Positions 34,135 through 43,392 are shown, numbered from the stretch's first letter. The stretch: 64,000 nt of DNA from Lactiplantibacillus paraplantarum (GCF_003641145.1 NZ_CP032744.1:2976001-3040000); one strand, 5' to 3'. Translations and numbers: made by a program. The notes: a model not told the origin generated them from the letters alone.

Positions 34135-34713
34135 ATGACAAAATTAATTATGAACAATCAATTGCATATTGATCAGCGAACTCATCAAACTCATCGCAAA
34201 TTGATCACTGCCTTGCAAGCAAATTTTAAAGCGCAAAAGTCCTTCAACGAGTTGACTGTCAAACAACTTTGTCTGGATGCCCATGTTGGACGCGCCACTT
34301 TTTATCGTCATCACCAAGATATTGAAGATATCATTGTGATTGAATACTTAATTGCCTTACAACAGTTAGGACAAGCGTTGAATGACTTAACGACACCATC
34401 TTACGCGACCATTGCTGGTGCGATCGTCACGACGATTCGCACACATCTGGACCTCCCTCTACTCGTGACATGGGCCCAGTGTCGCGAGCGGGTCATCCCA
34501 TTAGAGGTTGGTTTTGCCCAACAGCTGCTAACTAGCTTAGCCATCCATCCTAAGCAACGACATTTTATGGCAACCTATCTCGGCAACTGTCTTCACCAGT
34601 TAGCTTGGCAACTTGCGACCACGCAGCCAACACTCAGCAGAATTGAGACTTACCGGCTATTTATTCAATTAATTCCTAACGTCTTACAAGCACCAACAAT
34701 TCCAACTGACTAA
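34135..34713 (+). CDS. TetR-like transcriptional regulator
   Basis: A 192-residue regulator with the TetR helix-turn-helix FNELTVKQLCLDAHVGRATF followed by YRHHQDIEDII. The C-terminal part resembles the TetR_C domains of small lactobacillar regulators. There is no ribosome binding site before ATG 34135 or before the internal ATG at residue 5, and the promoter abuts the start, so leaderless translation is inferred. It is divergent from the amidohydrolase operon, the likely target. Confidence 0.83.
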   Translation: MTKLIMNNQLHIDQRTHQTHRKLITALQANFKAQKSFNELTVKQLCLDAHVGRATFYRHHQDIEDIIVIEYLIALQQLGQALNDLTTPSYATIAGAIVTTIRTHLDLPLLVTWAQCRERVIPLEVGFAQQLLTSLAIHPKQRHFMATYLGNCLHQLAWQLATTQPTLSRIETYRLFIQLIPNVLQAPTIPTD

Positions 34714-34873
34714 TCCGTTTAGTTATCAGGATACACATCACGTTAGTTTGGCTGCCTGCCCCCGATGCTGGCGAATGTTGGCATTATTCACACTCGCCGT
34801 TTGCCTTTATTTGACGCTACCCGTACCACCATGTACGCTAACAATATCAAACAATTTATGGAGGAAATATACC

Positions 34874-35827
34874 ATGCCAATCAATCCCAATCGCGCCCAA
34901 GATGTCTGGAAGGATGTCGGTGAACACGTTCAATTTACCGTTCTTCAATTAAATCGTCAGGATCAGCAACACGACCGTGAAGTCTTTCAAGAATTTGCAG
35001 ATCGGTCACAAGCCATCATTCGCTCATTACGTATCCGGGACGCCAAACCTGAAACTGGCACCCAGTTAAAAGTTAGCATCGGCATCAGCAGCGCCGCTTG
35101 GGATTACCTGTTTCCTGGCGCTCCCAAGCCTAAAGAATTAGAAACCTATACCACTTTGAGTGGACCCAAATACACCATGCCAGCAACACCCGGCGACCTC
35201 TTCTTCCACATTCGCGCAAGCAACGAAGCGGTCGTCTACGAATGCCAGACGCAATTCCAGCGGGTCTTAGCGCCAATCACGACCGTCCTCGATGAGACGA
35301 AGGGCTTTCGTTACTTCGAGGGCCGGGCCATCATTGGCTTTATCGACGGGACGGAAGCGCCGGCCGTAGAAGATGCCGCTGATTATGCCTTAGTTGGTGA
35401 CGAAGATCCCCAGTTCATCAACGGTTCTTACGCCTTTGCACAAAAATGGCAACATGATATGCCCGTGTGGGAACATATGCATACCGAAGATCAGGAAAAA
35501 GCCGTTGGCCGTGAAAAATTCAGCGACTTCGAGTTAGAAGACGAAGATAAGTTTAAGAATGCTCACAACGTTGCTTCAAAATTGGAAATTGATGGTGTCG
35601 AACAAAAAATCGTTCGGATGAATGTCCCGTACTCCAATCCAGCCGCTGGTAATACGGGGACGTACTTCATTGGTTATGCCCGCCACTGGACGGTTACCAA
35701 AGGCATGCTGCAAAACATGGTCGACCAAAGTGACTTTTTACTAACTTTCTCAACTTTACTATCCGGGCAAGCGTTCTTCATCCCATCACGTGACCTGTTC
35801 GCTCAAATTGCAGATGATGATTTTTAA
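34874..35827 (+). CDS. DyP-type heme peroxidase
   Basis: A 317-residue cytoplasmic dye-decolorizing peroxidase that would use H2O2 to oxidise bulky substrates with a heme cofactor. The DyP signature with the catalytic Asp reads GFIDGTEAP (GxxDG), and the proximal heme ligand region is EHMHTEDQEKAVGR. The ATG at 34874 follows GGAGGAAATA; the long N-terminal extension from 34748 was rejected. Lactobacilli do not make heme, so activity would need external heme. Terminator at 35886-35933. Confidence 0.92.
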   Translation: MPINPNRAQDVWKDVGEHVQFTVLQLNRQDQQHDREVFQEFADRSQAIIRSLRIRDAKPETGTQLKVSIGISSAAWDYLFPGAPKPKELETYTTLSGPKYTMPATPGDLFFHIRASNEAVVYECQTQFQRVLAPITTVLDETKGFRYFEGRAIIGFIDGTEAPAVEDAADYALVGDEDPQFINGSYAFAQKWQHDMPVWEHMHTEDQEKAVGREKFSDFELEDEDKFKNAHNVASKLEIDGVEQKIVRMNVPYSNPAAGNTGTYFIGYARHWTVTKGMLQNMVDQSDFLLTFSTLLSGQAFFIPSRDLFAQIADDDF

Positions 35828-35885
35828 GCTATTGCTAGCGTACTCGTTTTGACGTTAAGGCTTCGATTAGGAACACGCTGTCAAA

Positions 35886-35933
35886 AAAGGCAGTCTTGAT
35901 TGGTACTTAATACATACCGATCGAGACTGCCTT
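35886..35933 (+). terminator. Terminator of the DyP gene
   Basis: Arms at 35886-35905 and 35914-35933 pair almost perfectly (AAAGGCAGTC with GACTGCCTTT). Confidence 0.85.
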
Positions 35934-36094
35934 TATGTTGTTCTAACTTTAGTTTAACGGTTTATTCGCGAACAATATTAACAGCGGCGAAATCAATATC
36001 GTGGCTTTATATTGATTATCATTCCTTTTCACGGTAACTGACAACCAACATCTGCTATAGTGGTAAGTAAAGTAACTATCAGGAGGTACCACTT

Positions 36095-36808
36095 ATGGCA
36101 AATCGCTACTTACATAACGTCCAGGGATTATTCGACACCATTGCGCCGAACTATGACCGCATGAACAACATTATCAGTCTCGGAACGCATCGTCATTGGC
36201 GCAAGCAAACGATGGCCCAAATTCATTTAACGCCTAACGCCCATGTTCTCGACCTCTGTTGTGGTACGGGTGATTGGACGATCGCACTGGCTAAAGAATT
36301 ACAGGCACCCGGTGAAGTCATCGGGTTAGACTTTTCAGCCCCAATGTTAAAACTGGCCCAACAAAAAGTGGCCCAGCAACAGGTTGCCGATCGGGTCTGG
36401 TTACGCCGCGGCAATGCGATGCATCTTCCGTTTAAGGACAACACCTTTGACCTCGTCACGATTGGCTTCGGACTCCGCAACTTGCCTGATAAAGCCCAAG
36501 CTTTAACTGAAATTTATCGCGTACTAAAACCGGGGGCTCGCTTGGTCTGCTTAGAGACGTCCCAACCCGATCAGCCATTGATCAAACCAGTTTGGCAGTG
36601 GTATTTCACAAAAGTAGTCCCGTTATTCGGACGTCTATTCGCCCATCAATATCAGGAATATTCCTATTTACAGGAAACCACTCGTCACTTTGCAAGCTAC
36701 CAACAATTAGCAACGATGTTTCAGCAAGCCGGCTTTCAAAATGTTCACTTCCAACGGTTCAACTTTGGAGCCGCAGCGGCTCACTTTGGGACTAAGGAGG
36801 CCAAGTAA
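36095..36808 (+). CDS. ubiE: Demethylmenaquinone/2-polyprenyl methyltransferase (UbiE/MenG)
   Basis: A 237-residue SAM-dependent methyltransferase catalysing the C-methylation that turns demethylmenaquinone into menaquinone. UbiE signatures are visible: FDTIAPNYDRMNNIISLGTH at the start, the SAM motif DLCCGTGDW, GLDFSAPML and the TIGFGLRNLPD segment. AGGAGGTACCACTT precedes the ATG. The following gene starts directly after its stop codon. In a species without a full menaquinone pathway the protein may use imported quinones. Confidence 0.9.
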   Translation: MANRYLHNVQGLFDTIAPNYDRMNNIISLGTHRHWRKQTMAQIHLTPNAHVLDLCCGTGDWTIALAKELQAPGEVIGLDFSAPMLKLAQQKVAQQQVADRVWLRRGNAMHLPFKDNTFDLVTIGFGLRNLPDKAQALTEIYRVLKPGARLVCLETSQPDQPLIKPVWQWYFTKVVPLFGRLFAHQYQEYSYLQETTRHFASYQQLATMFQQAGFQNVHFQRFNFGAAAAHFGTKEAK

Positions 36809-37504
36809 TTGGATGAACTGACTGCTTTCAATCAATGTCTGGCGTGGTTGACACACACCACCACCCTACCTGAGCACCTCGATGGCCTGGTCCTTTGTGG
36901 CAACAGCCTCCCAGCAACAGCCACTGCAGCGGGCCAGTTAGCCCAAGACTATCAATTACCACTACTCATTATTGCGGGCGGCGTCGGCCACGCCACTAAG
37001 TATTTACGGCAAAACTTAAACTTGCCAAAATCTCAAGCTAGTGAGGCTGAGTTGATGGCAACACTTGTCCGCCAGACCGGTTATCAAGGCAGCATCCGCC
37101 TCGACAAGACTTCTACCAATACCGGTAGCAATGCCACGCATGCCCGCGCGTTAGCCCCCACCGATTGGCGTCACGTCCTACTCGTACAAGACCCGTTACT
37201 CGCGCGGCGGACTACCCTAACGTTCTCAGCTAATTGGTCCCATGCCAACTTTATTCGCTATGCGCCAGCGACCTTGCAATTAAACCAGCTACAACCAATG
37301 CAATTTACACCAAACACAATATTAGCTGGCTGGCAACCCGCTTACTTTACTGAACTCTTACTCGGTGAATTTCAACGCCTAGTGGATACCCCCACCGGTT
37401 ATGGTCCCCGTGGTCAGGGCTTCATCGCCCATGTGGATATTCCCGAAGAAGTGCTCGCTGCGGTCCGGTATTTACAGTCGCAATCACTACACCGTCAGCG
37501 TTAA
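36809..37504 (+). CDS. YdcF/ElyC-like DUF218 protein
   Basis: A 231-residue DUF218 protein with the family pattern GLVLCGNSL, then LPLLIIAGGVGHAT, LDKTSTNTGSNATHA and VLLVQDPLLARR, a Rossmann-like nucleotide- or phospho-ligand fold. Homologues take part in envelope processes, but the biochemical role is undefined. It begins with TTG directly after the ubiE stop, with AAGGAGG at the end of ubiE, so it is translationally coupled. Strong terminator at 37536-37587. Confidence 0.82.
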   Translation: MDELTAFNQCLAWLTHTTTLPEHLDGLVLCGNSLPATATAAGQLAQDYQLPLLIIAGGVGHATKYLRQNLNLPKSQASEAELMATLVRQTGYQGSIRLDKTSTNTGSNATHARALAPTDWRHVLLVQDPLLARRTTLTFSANWSHANFIRYAPATLQLNQLQPMQFTPNTILAGWQPAYFTELLLGEFQRLVDTPTGYGPRGQGFIAHVDIPEEVLAAVRYLQSQSLHRQR

Positions 37505-37535
37505 CGTTTATTTTTAAAATCTAGTAGTGCCACCC

Positions 37536-37587
37536 AAAAATCCCGTTTCACTGTAGCGATGTTCTGCTGCAATGAAACGGGATTTTT
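37536..37587. terminator. Bidirectional terminator
   Basis: AAAAATCCCGTTTCA (37536-37550) pairs with TGAAACGGGATTTTT (37573-37587), between converging genes. Confidence 0.85.
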
Positions 37588-37601
37588 AAAAGATTGGTTG
37601 A

Positions 37602-38573
37602 TCACGATTTAAAAACATCTGGATACTGTGTTCGCAACGCTTGTGCTGTTAATTCGCCCGCCATCCGGGAGCCGGCTAAATCTAAATGCACCCCGTCCGT
37701 GGTACTGAGTTGCCAAGTAGCCGTTTCAATGAATTGCCATTGCATAAACTCGGCCACGACCGCACGAATAATCGACGCAAAATTCTGATTAAACGGGATC
37801 ATTACAGCAAGCCGGCTATTCGGGTAAAGCGTCTGCACCTGATTAAGGAAGCGGCGCAAAACTACCGTGAACGTCGTATCGTCTGCTTGTCGATCATTAG
37901 TACCAACATTAATCACAACTAAATCCGTGGGTACTGGTTGCCACGTTGTTTTACTATCCACGGCTGTTAAAACCTCCGGCAGCACCGGCACGCCACCAGT
38001 TCCTGGTTTGCTGAGTCCACCGGCACTATAAGCAATGCGGACATTCCGTGCATTCAACAAGTCACTCGCAACAGCTGCATAATTAGCTTCTGCGCGATAA
38101 TCTTCAGCGGGTTGCTTACCCATGACCCAGCAACCGGCCGTCAGCGAATCCCCAATCCACGTCACGCTGTGTCGGCCTAACTGGACTGGCTGTAACTCCC
38201 CATCTGTCGTCAGGGCTTTTACTGCAAAACCTTGATTGCCATCCCACACACGGTCCTCATCAGTATTACCACTCAAAACTACCCGTACCACGTGGAGCCG
38301 ACCATCCAGTGTCAACCACAGGGGGGCATTCGTCACCGCCTGCCGTTGAAAAGGCAAGCCATCAATCTGAATCGCCACCCAACTCGGTAGCTCATAGGCC
38401 AACGGCAAGAATGTCAACCGCACAAAACTAGCATCAGTGACTTGAAAATCGATTTCAGCACCCAAATTAGTGCTATACATCACGTCTCGATCCGCAATTT
38501 GCTTGACCGCCCAACGCCCCTGAAAGTATGCCGGCATCAAGGGTTGATTGGCCTGCGTTATTTGATAATCCAC
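37602..38573 (-). CDS. SGNH/GDSL-family hydrolase (carbohydrate-esterase-like)
   Basis: A 323-residue cytoplasmic enzyme. An N-terminal beta-sandwich (residues 1-130) precedes an SGNH domain with nucleophile block WIGDSLTAG (about residue 140), VINVGTND (Asn block) and the final DGVHLDLAG holding the catalytic Asp-His pair. The arrangement resembles CE2/CE3-type acetylesterases for sugars. The GTG at 38573 follows AGGAGGG. No signal peptide is seen. Confidence 0.87.
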   Translation of the reverse strand: MDYQITQANQPLMPAYFQGRWAVKQIADRDVMYSTNLGAEIDFQVTDASFVRLTFLPLAYELPSWVAIQIDGLPFQRQAVTNAPLWLTLDGRLHVVRVVLSGNTDEDRVWDGNQGFAVKALTTDGELQPVQLGRHSVTWIGDSLTAGCWVMGKQPAEDYRAEANYAAVASDLLNARNVRIAYSAGGLSKPGTGGVPVLPEVLTAVDSKTTWQPVPTDLVVINVGTNDRQADDTTFTVVLRRFLNQVQTLYPNSRLAVMIPFNQNFASIIRAVVAEFMQWQFIETATWQLSTTDGVHLDLAGSRMAGELTAQALRTQYPDVFKS

Positions 38574-38648
38574 GTTTTTCCCTCCTATACCTCTTGTTTA
38601 CTCAAACTTGATCATCCTATTTATTCTTCCGTTAACTTGTCATGAAAC

Positions 38649-39641
38649 ATGATTAAAACGTGCTATTTAGTTGGCTTACTGTTCGTCAGCCGGTGTGCGT
38701 CCTATGCCGACCTCCGGGGCTGGGTGACAATTGCTGGAACGTAAGCCGACGTCGATTTGAGCCCGTGCACAACCCGCCCGATCTCAAATACGAGTCTTAT
38801 TCTAAGCCGGAAGCAACCCACTTCCAGCTAAGAATAATTTGGCTACTGAGCATTGTCACCCATCCCCTCCAGTCTCAAGCCTGTGAGGAGCCACGGGTTG
38901 AAGCCGAGGGATTAATGCGGTTTTGGCATTAGTCCGTTGGCGTAGCAAGCACAGGCTTCAGTGGCACCGAGCACGTTTCGGTAAGCCGCTCGAATGGCTG
39001 ATGAACGGTCACTTAATTCGGTATAATTTGTCGTTGAATATTTTGATACGAGAACTTTGAGTGAAACATCAGAGTGAAACATCAGAATGTATTCTCTACT
39101 TTGTCGAAACGTTCAATTATTATGACTGGTAACTCAGAAATAGTGAGCTATCACAATATCTTTTTCAGTCTGACAGTTGATTGATAAAATTATTGTTTAT
39201 GAAAAACAATGACAAATTCATCAAAAGTTGGGTACATCTTCGTCCGCCATTCGAATACTGTCCCGACTGGAAGGCGTTTCTGCCAATGCTCAGCGGTGCA
39301 AGAGTGTGAGGTTCAGACGGGTTCAGACGGGTTGAGACTGAGGATTAGCCTAGCTATGACGTTAAGCGGTGAATTTCCGCTTGGCATCATAGCGTAGCTA
39401 ACCGGAAGTCTCAGTCTGACCTGAACACATTTCACCAATATGGATTAAGGCGTGGAAGACCAGTATTTAAGACGTGGTCTTCGGCTTAAATCTGTGTCCA
39501 CCGCGTTCCAGCAATTGGCAGAAATGCCTGGAAGTCGGTTTAGGACGCACCTACCAAAAAGGTTTACACTCTAACCCGAACTGTTTCCAGCGGGTCTAAG
39601 CTAGCTGCTTTTGAATTTAAAAAATAGCACGTTTTAATCAT
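38649..39641. repeat. About 1-kb non-coding element bounded by 20-bp perfect inverted repeats
   Basis: ATGATTAAAACGTGCTATTT (38649-38668) recurs exactly inverted at 39622-39641. Between them no open frame has a ribosome binding site. Instead there are hairpins: AAGCCTGTG/CACAGGCTT (38877-38885, 38950-38958) enclosing GGATTAATGC/GCATTAGTCC (38909-38918, 38926-38935); AAGCGG/CCGCTT near 39365-39380; and GAAGACCA/TGGTCTTC (39455-39462, 39475-39482). Its left part is homologous to 2622-2790 and an inner part to 4657-4710 (inverted). It could be a degenerate mobile element, a MITE-like repeat or a structured RNA. Confidence 0.75.
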
Positions 39642-39696
39642 AATCACTGCCAGCAATAATCAGCCCGTCCGAAATTAATACTACTATTTTGCAAAA

Positions 39697-39739
39697 CTTG
39701 ACGCCTATCAAGTTGCCATCAAGTCAAACTCACTATACT
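39697..39739 (+). promoter_or_regulatory. FNR/CRP-type site at -41.5 and promoter of the P1B ATPase
   Basis: CTTGACGCCTATCAAG (39697-39712) fits CTTGA-N6-TCAAG. The -10 box TATACT lies at 39734-39739, implying a start near 39746 and placing the site centre (39704.5) at -41.5, the class II activator position. No good -35 is present, as expected for activated promoters. Confidence 0.65.
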
Positions 39740-39772
39740 AGGGTCATCAAATCAAATAAGGAGTTGCAAATT

Positions 39773-41677
39773 ATGAAATTCCAACTATTTCTCACTAAAC
39801 ATACAAATCAGATTACCTTAGTCACAGGGGTTTTAATTGTCTTAGGGATGCTCAGCAAATATCTCTTACAGTTCACCCTCGGCTACCAGGTCACCTTGGC
39901 AGTTGCCTCCATCATTGCCGTTGTTCCAATCGCAATTCGTGCTTGGAGTGCGCTACGCAATAGAGTCTTCAGTATTGAACTATTAGTCAGTATCGCCGTT
40001 ATTGGCGCCTTCATTATTGGTGAATTCAACGAATCCGCAATCGTTACTTTCCTCTTCTTGTTTGGCTCCTATCTCGAAAGCAAGACTTTGCAGAAGACGC
40101 GGACCGCAATCAAAGGCTTGACTGACATGTCACCAACTACCGCAACTTTAGTTACTGATAACGGCACCGAAGAAGTCGACGTCGATGATGTGGACGAAGG
40201 CGACGTTGTTCTAGTTAAAACTGGGAGTCAGGTTCCCGTTGACGGGGTTGTGGTTGAAGGTAACGGCTATCTTAATGAAGCCTCAATTACTGGCGAAGCT
40301 CGTCAAATCAACAAGCAACTCGACGACTCGGTTTACTCAGGAACAATGGTTGAAAATGGCTATCTGAAGATCAAAGCGACTCAGGTTGGCGACGATACAA
40401 CTTTTGCCAAAATTATTGAATTGGTTGAAGAAGCTCAAGATACCAAGTCCAAAGCTGAAAAGTTCATCGACCGCTTTGCCCAATATTATACGCCTGCCGT
40501 CCTCGTTTTAGCAGTCTTAGTCTTCGCCTTCTCCCGTGACTTTCGCTTAGCCATCACGGTGCTGGTTCTCGGTTGCCCAGGTGCCTTAGTTATCGGCGCC
40601 CCAGTGTCAAACGTTGCCGGAATCGGGAATGGTGCCAAGCGTGGTATCCTGATCAAGGGTGGCGAAGTCGTCGATACTTTTGCCAAAGTCGATACCCTGG
40701 TCTTCGATAAGACTGGTACTTTAACGGAAGGTAATACTGCCGTTACAACCATGCACACTTACACCAACAATACTGACAATCAATTAGCTTTAGCAGCCGC
40801 CATCGAAGGTGTTTCTGACCACCCGTTAGGCCAAGCCATTGTGACCTATGCCGCGCAAAAATCAGCCAGCGTTGCACCTGTACTGGACGATACCGAAACC
40901 GTTAAAGGGCAAGGCATCTGCGCAAAAGTCAGTCAACAAGAAATTGTTATCGGTAACCAGAAGATGTTAACTGCTCATCATATTAAACTAAACCCAGCCC
41001 AACTCAAGGACCTCAACGACTTACAAGCTGGTGGTCAATCGACCGTTATCATGGCGGTCGACGGTCAAGTCCAACTCATCTTTGGGATTGCCGATACAAT
41101 TCGGCCAGGTGTTAAAGATTCACTCGCAGCACTGAAAGCCCAAGGAATCAAAAAGCTCGTTATGCTAACTGGTGACAACCAATTAACGGCTCAGGCCGTC
41201 GCGGACGAATTGAATTTAGACGAAGTTCACGCGAACCTGTTGCCAGAAGAGAAGGTCGAATATGTCAAGCAGCTTAAAGAAGCTGGCAATACGGTTGCCT
41301 TTATCGGTGATGGCATCAATGACAGTCCTTCTATCGCTAACGCTGACATTGGGATTGCAATGGGTAGCGGGACCGATGTTGCCATCGACACATCCGATGT
41401 CGTCTTAATGCAATCAAGCTTTCCCGCATTAGTTCACGCCCACGGCTTAGCAAAGAAAACGGTCTTGAACACTCGCGAGAACATCTTTATCGCCATTGCG
41501 ACCGTGGCCTTCCTACTAATCGGTTTAATCTTTGGCTACATCTACATGGCTAGCGGTATGTTCATCCATGAAGCCAGTATTCTAGTCGTCATCTTCAACG
41601 CCATGCGCTTGATCAACTTCCAGACCAAGTTCGACAAACAACAACCAGCCAAAGCGGTTCAAGCAGCAACCGCCTAA
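39773..41677 (+). CDS. P1B-type heavy-metal-transporting ATPase with CPG motif
   Basis: A 634-residue soft-metal ATPase of CadA/ZntA shape but without an N-terminal metal-binding domain. Signatures: actuator SITGEARQ, the helix-6 metal site GCPGALVIGAP at about residue 268, FDKTGTLTEG, SDHPLG (the P1B-specific HP), MLTGDN and IGDGINDSPS. CPG in place of the usual CPC makes metal preference uncertain. GGAGTTGCAAATT precedes the ATG at 39773. Its promoter carries the same FNR-like operator as the HMA/Dps-like operon, which also encodes a metallochaperone-like protein. Terminator at 41710-41755. Confidence 0.92.
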   Translation: MKFQLFLTKHTNQITLVTGVLIVLGMLSKYLLQFTLGYQVTLAVASIIAVVPIAIRAWSALRNRVFSIELLVSIAVIGAFIIGEFNESAIVTFLFLFGSYLESKTLQKTRTAIKGLTDMSPTTATLVTDNGTEEVDVDDVDEGDVVLVKTGSQVPVDGVVVEGNGYLNEASITGEARQINKQLDDSVYSGTMVENGYLKIKATQVGDDTTFAKIIELVEEAQDTKSKAEKFIDRFAQYYTPAVLVLAVLVFAFSRDFRLAITVLVLGCPGALVIGAPVSNVAGIGNGAKRGILIKGGEVVDTFAKVDTLVFDKTGTLTEGNTAVTTMHTYTNNTDNQLALAAAIEGVSDHPLGQAIVTYAAQKSASVAPVLDDTETVKGQGICAKVSQQEIVIGNQKMLTAHHIKLNPAQLKDLNDLQAGGQSTVIMAVDGQVQLIFGIADTIRPGVKDSLAALKAQGIKKLVMLTGDNQLTAQAVADELNLDEVHANLLPEEKVEYVKQLKEAGNTVAFIGDGINDSPSIANADIGIAMGSGTDVAIDTSDVVLMQSSFPALVHAHGLAKKTVLNTRENIFIAIATVAFLLIGLIFGYIYMASGMFIHEASILVVIFNAMRLINFQTKFDKQQPAKAVQAATA

Positions 41678-41709
41678 TTCAGATTTACCCTCACACCACT
41701 TATTGACCA

Positions 41710-41755
41710 AAACGGCACTCCGACTAGTCTTCCCCAACTAGTCGGAGTGCCGTTT
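41710..41755 (+). terminator. Terminator of the P1B ATPase gene
   Basis: A 19-bp perfect stem, arms 41710-41728 and 41737-41755 (AAACGGCACTCC...), with an 8-nt loop. Confidence 0.85.
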
Positions 41756-41930
41756 ACCATCCTGTATTTAAAAACGATCAAGCGATAATAATTTCAAATT
41801 ATCATGACGCCGTATACGACTGGCTGGTGACCAAACCAGTTGGATTTCCACTAAACTGAGATGCCACCGAATAGCGACCCTGAAAATTTCAGCACACATC
41901 TATAATGACTTTAGTACTGAGCAGTTCGGC

Positions 41931-42195
41931 CTACCTTTGCTTGTACTTAAAAATGACGACCGCGAGTCCTAAAATGCCAAGCATTATTGGAACCTTGATT
42001 GCGGTAAATGGCAATCCAAATTGCGCTAAAAATGTAAATGAAGCATCCGATTAATAAAACACCACCATATCGCTTAAAGAAAACAATAATTGAATTATTT
42101 GGATACCGCCTTTTTAAATACAGTAATAGCAATATAAAGCTGACATAAAGTGCAGTACGCGTCAAAATACTGAGCGACATATACAACCTAATCAT
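41931..42195 (-). pseudogene. Small membrane protein gene, probably frameshifted
   Basis: From the ATG at 42195 (or 42180) the frame encodes two good membrane helices (TALYVSFILLLLYLKRRY; YGGVLLIGCFIYIF) but then ends in an unlikely tail. Around 42045-42050 another frame takes over and reads FLAQFGLPFTAIKVPIMLGI followed by LGLAVVIFKYKQR and a stop at 41931. This is a much more protein-like ending with a further helix. A single-base indel near 42050 is inferred. Family unknown. It overlaps the end of the small secreted-peptide gene upstream. Confidence 0.5.
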
Positions 42196-42391
42196 CCAAT
42201 GATACTTTGAAACTAACCGCGTCAGCACGCGGCTGTGTGCTGGAAATTGTGTGTTGTCCCAGTCGTGCAGTAGCTGTCGTTCTTATTGATTGAACATCAG
42301 CATTGGCACTTGCTTTAAGAGTTGCGCCCAAAACGGTTGATACTAATAAAGTGGTTGCTAAAGCAACATAAATAACCGAACCTTTTAACAT
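42188..42391 (-). CDS. Small exported peptide, hypothetical
   Basis: A 67-residue peptide with a signal-like N-terminus (MLKGSVIYVALATTLLVSTV, likely cleavage after ANA near residue 29), leaving a short Ser/Thr/Arg-rich mature part. GAGAGGATGG lies upstream of the ATG at 42391. The stop codon overlaps the beginning of the downstream membrane-protein frame, suggesting an operon. No family recognised; a bacteriocin-like or secreted-signal role is conceivable but unsupported. Confidence 0.45.
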   Translation of the reverse strand: MLKGSVIYVALATTLLVSTVLGATLKASANADVQSIRTTATARLGQHTISSTQPRADAVSFKVSLDD

Positions 42392-42525
42392 AAGCAGCAC
42401 CATCCTCTCAAATTCAACGTTAATAACAAGCAACACGTTACACATTTATATTAACAACAGCTTTGCCTTATCGTCATCAATTTTCGGTAAATATTATGTA
42501 TTGTTTCTGAAAACACATCAACCAA

Positions 42526-42572
42526 TAACGGCCTGCCGAATAGTCTTTCCCAGCTAGTCAGCAGGTCGTTTT
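42526..42572 (-). terminator. Imperfect terminator hairpin downstream of glpF
   Basis: AACGGCCTGC and GCAGGTCGTT pair with mismatches; weak. Confidence 0.4.
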
Positions 42573-42639
42573 GGCATGTTGCGATAAAAATGATAGACCA
42601 ATAATAATTTCATAAATACGCTCGGTTAATTAATTGCGA

Positions 42640-43392
42640 TTATAAACCAAAAAAGATCTTATAAATCCAAATTCCAATAACAGCACCAACAATTGGGGCA
42701 ACCACGGGAACCCAACTATATTCCCAGTGAGAACTGCCTTTGTTCGGCACCGGTAATAGCGCGTGTACTAACCGTGGTCCCAAGTCACGGGCCGGATTTA
42801 GGGCCGGACCGGTTGGACCTCCTAACGAAATAACCATGGCAGCAATCAAAAGTCCAACGCCAATATTGGCGATATCGATATTTTGATGAAAAAACATCCC
42901 ACGATATAATCCCATGGCACCAAAAATCAGGACTGCGGTTCCAACCATTTCCGTAACAAAACCGTTTAACTGACTGTTCGCATGATCACTAGTTGCAAAC
43001 GTCCCTAAGACCGCCTCATTATCAGTCGTTTGCCGATAATGGGGCCAGTACAGTGCTAAAATCAAGCATTGGCCTGCGATTGCTCCTAGAAATTGCCAGA
43101 TTAAGTAAGGCGCGACGTGCGCCCAGGGAAAGATTCCAATCACGGCCTGCCCAATCGTAATCGCGGGGTTTAAATGATTACCAGAAATCGAGCCAAACAT
43201 CATGGCTGGAAGCATGACCCCCAGTCCATATCCCGATGCAACCAGGAGCCATCCTCCATTGGCGAGTCCTGGATCATCGTTACCAGTCGTGTTCTTCAGG
43301 AATGCATTAGCGACAGCACCATTACCTAGTAATACTAGGATCAGCGTGCCAAAAAATTCAGCGGCGTAGCGTGCTTCCCATGAACCTGTCAT
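42640..43392 (-). CDS. glpF: Glycerol facilitator (MIP family)
   Basis: A 250-residue aquaglyceroporin with six helices and the two half-helix motifs GNHLNPAIT and PALNPARD. The Asp following the second NPAR and the insertion in the third extracellular loop are typical of glycerol facilitators as opposed to water-specific channels. It would allow passive entry of glycerol or other small neutral solutes. GGAGG lies before the ATG at 43392. The promoter (43465-43437) overlaps a cre-like site, consistent with carbon catabolite control. It differs from the second MIP gene at 61363. Confidence 0.9.
   Translation of the reverse strand: MTGSWEARYAAEFFGTLILVLLGNGAVANAFLKNTTGNDDPGLANGGWLLVASGYGLGVMLPAMMFGSISGNHLNPAITIGQAVIGIFPWAHVAPYLIWQFLGAIAGQCLILALYWPHYRQTTDNEAVLGTFATSDHANSQLNGFVTEMVGTAVLIFGAMGLYRGMFFHQNIDIANIGVGLLIAAMVISLGGPTGPALNPARDLGPRLVHALLPVPNKGSSHWEYSWVPVVAPIVGAVIGIWIYKIFFGL

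Noticed and set aside
38660..39397. Open frames of 90 and 62 codons inside the 1-kb repeat element as genes
   Set aside because: No ribosome binding sites, unlikely amino-acid composition, and they overlap hairpin-forming repeated DNA.
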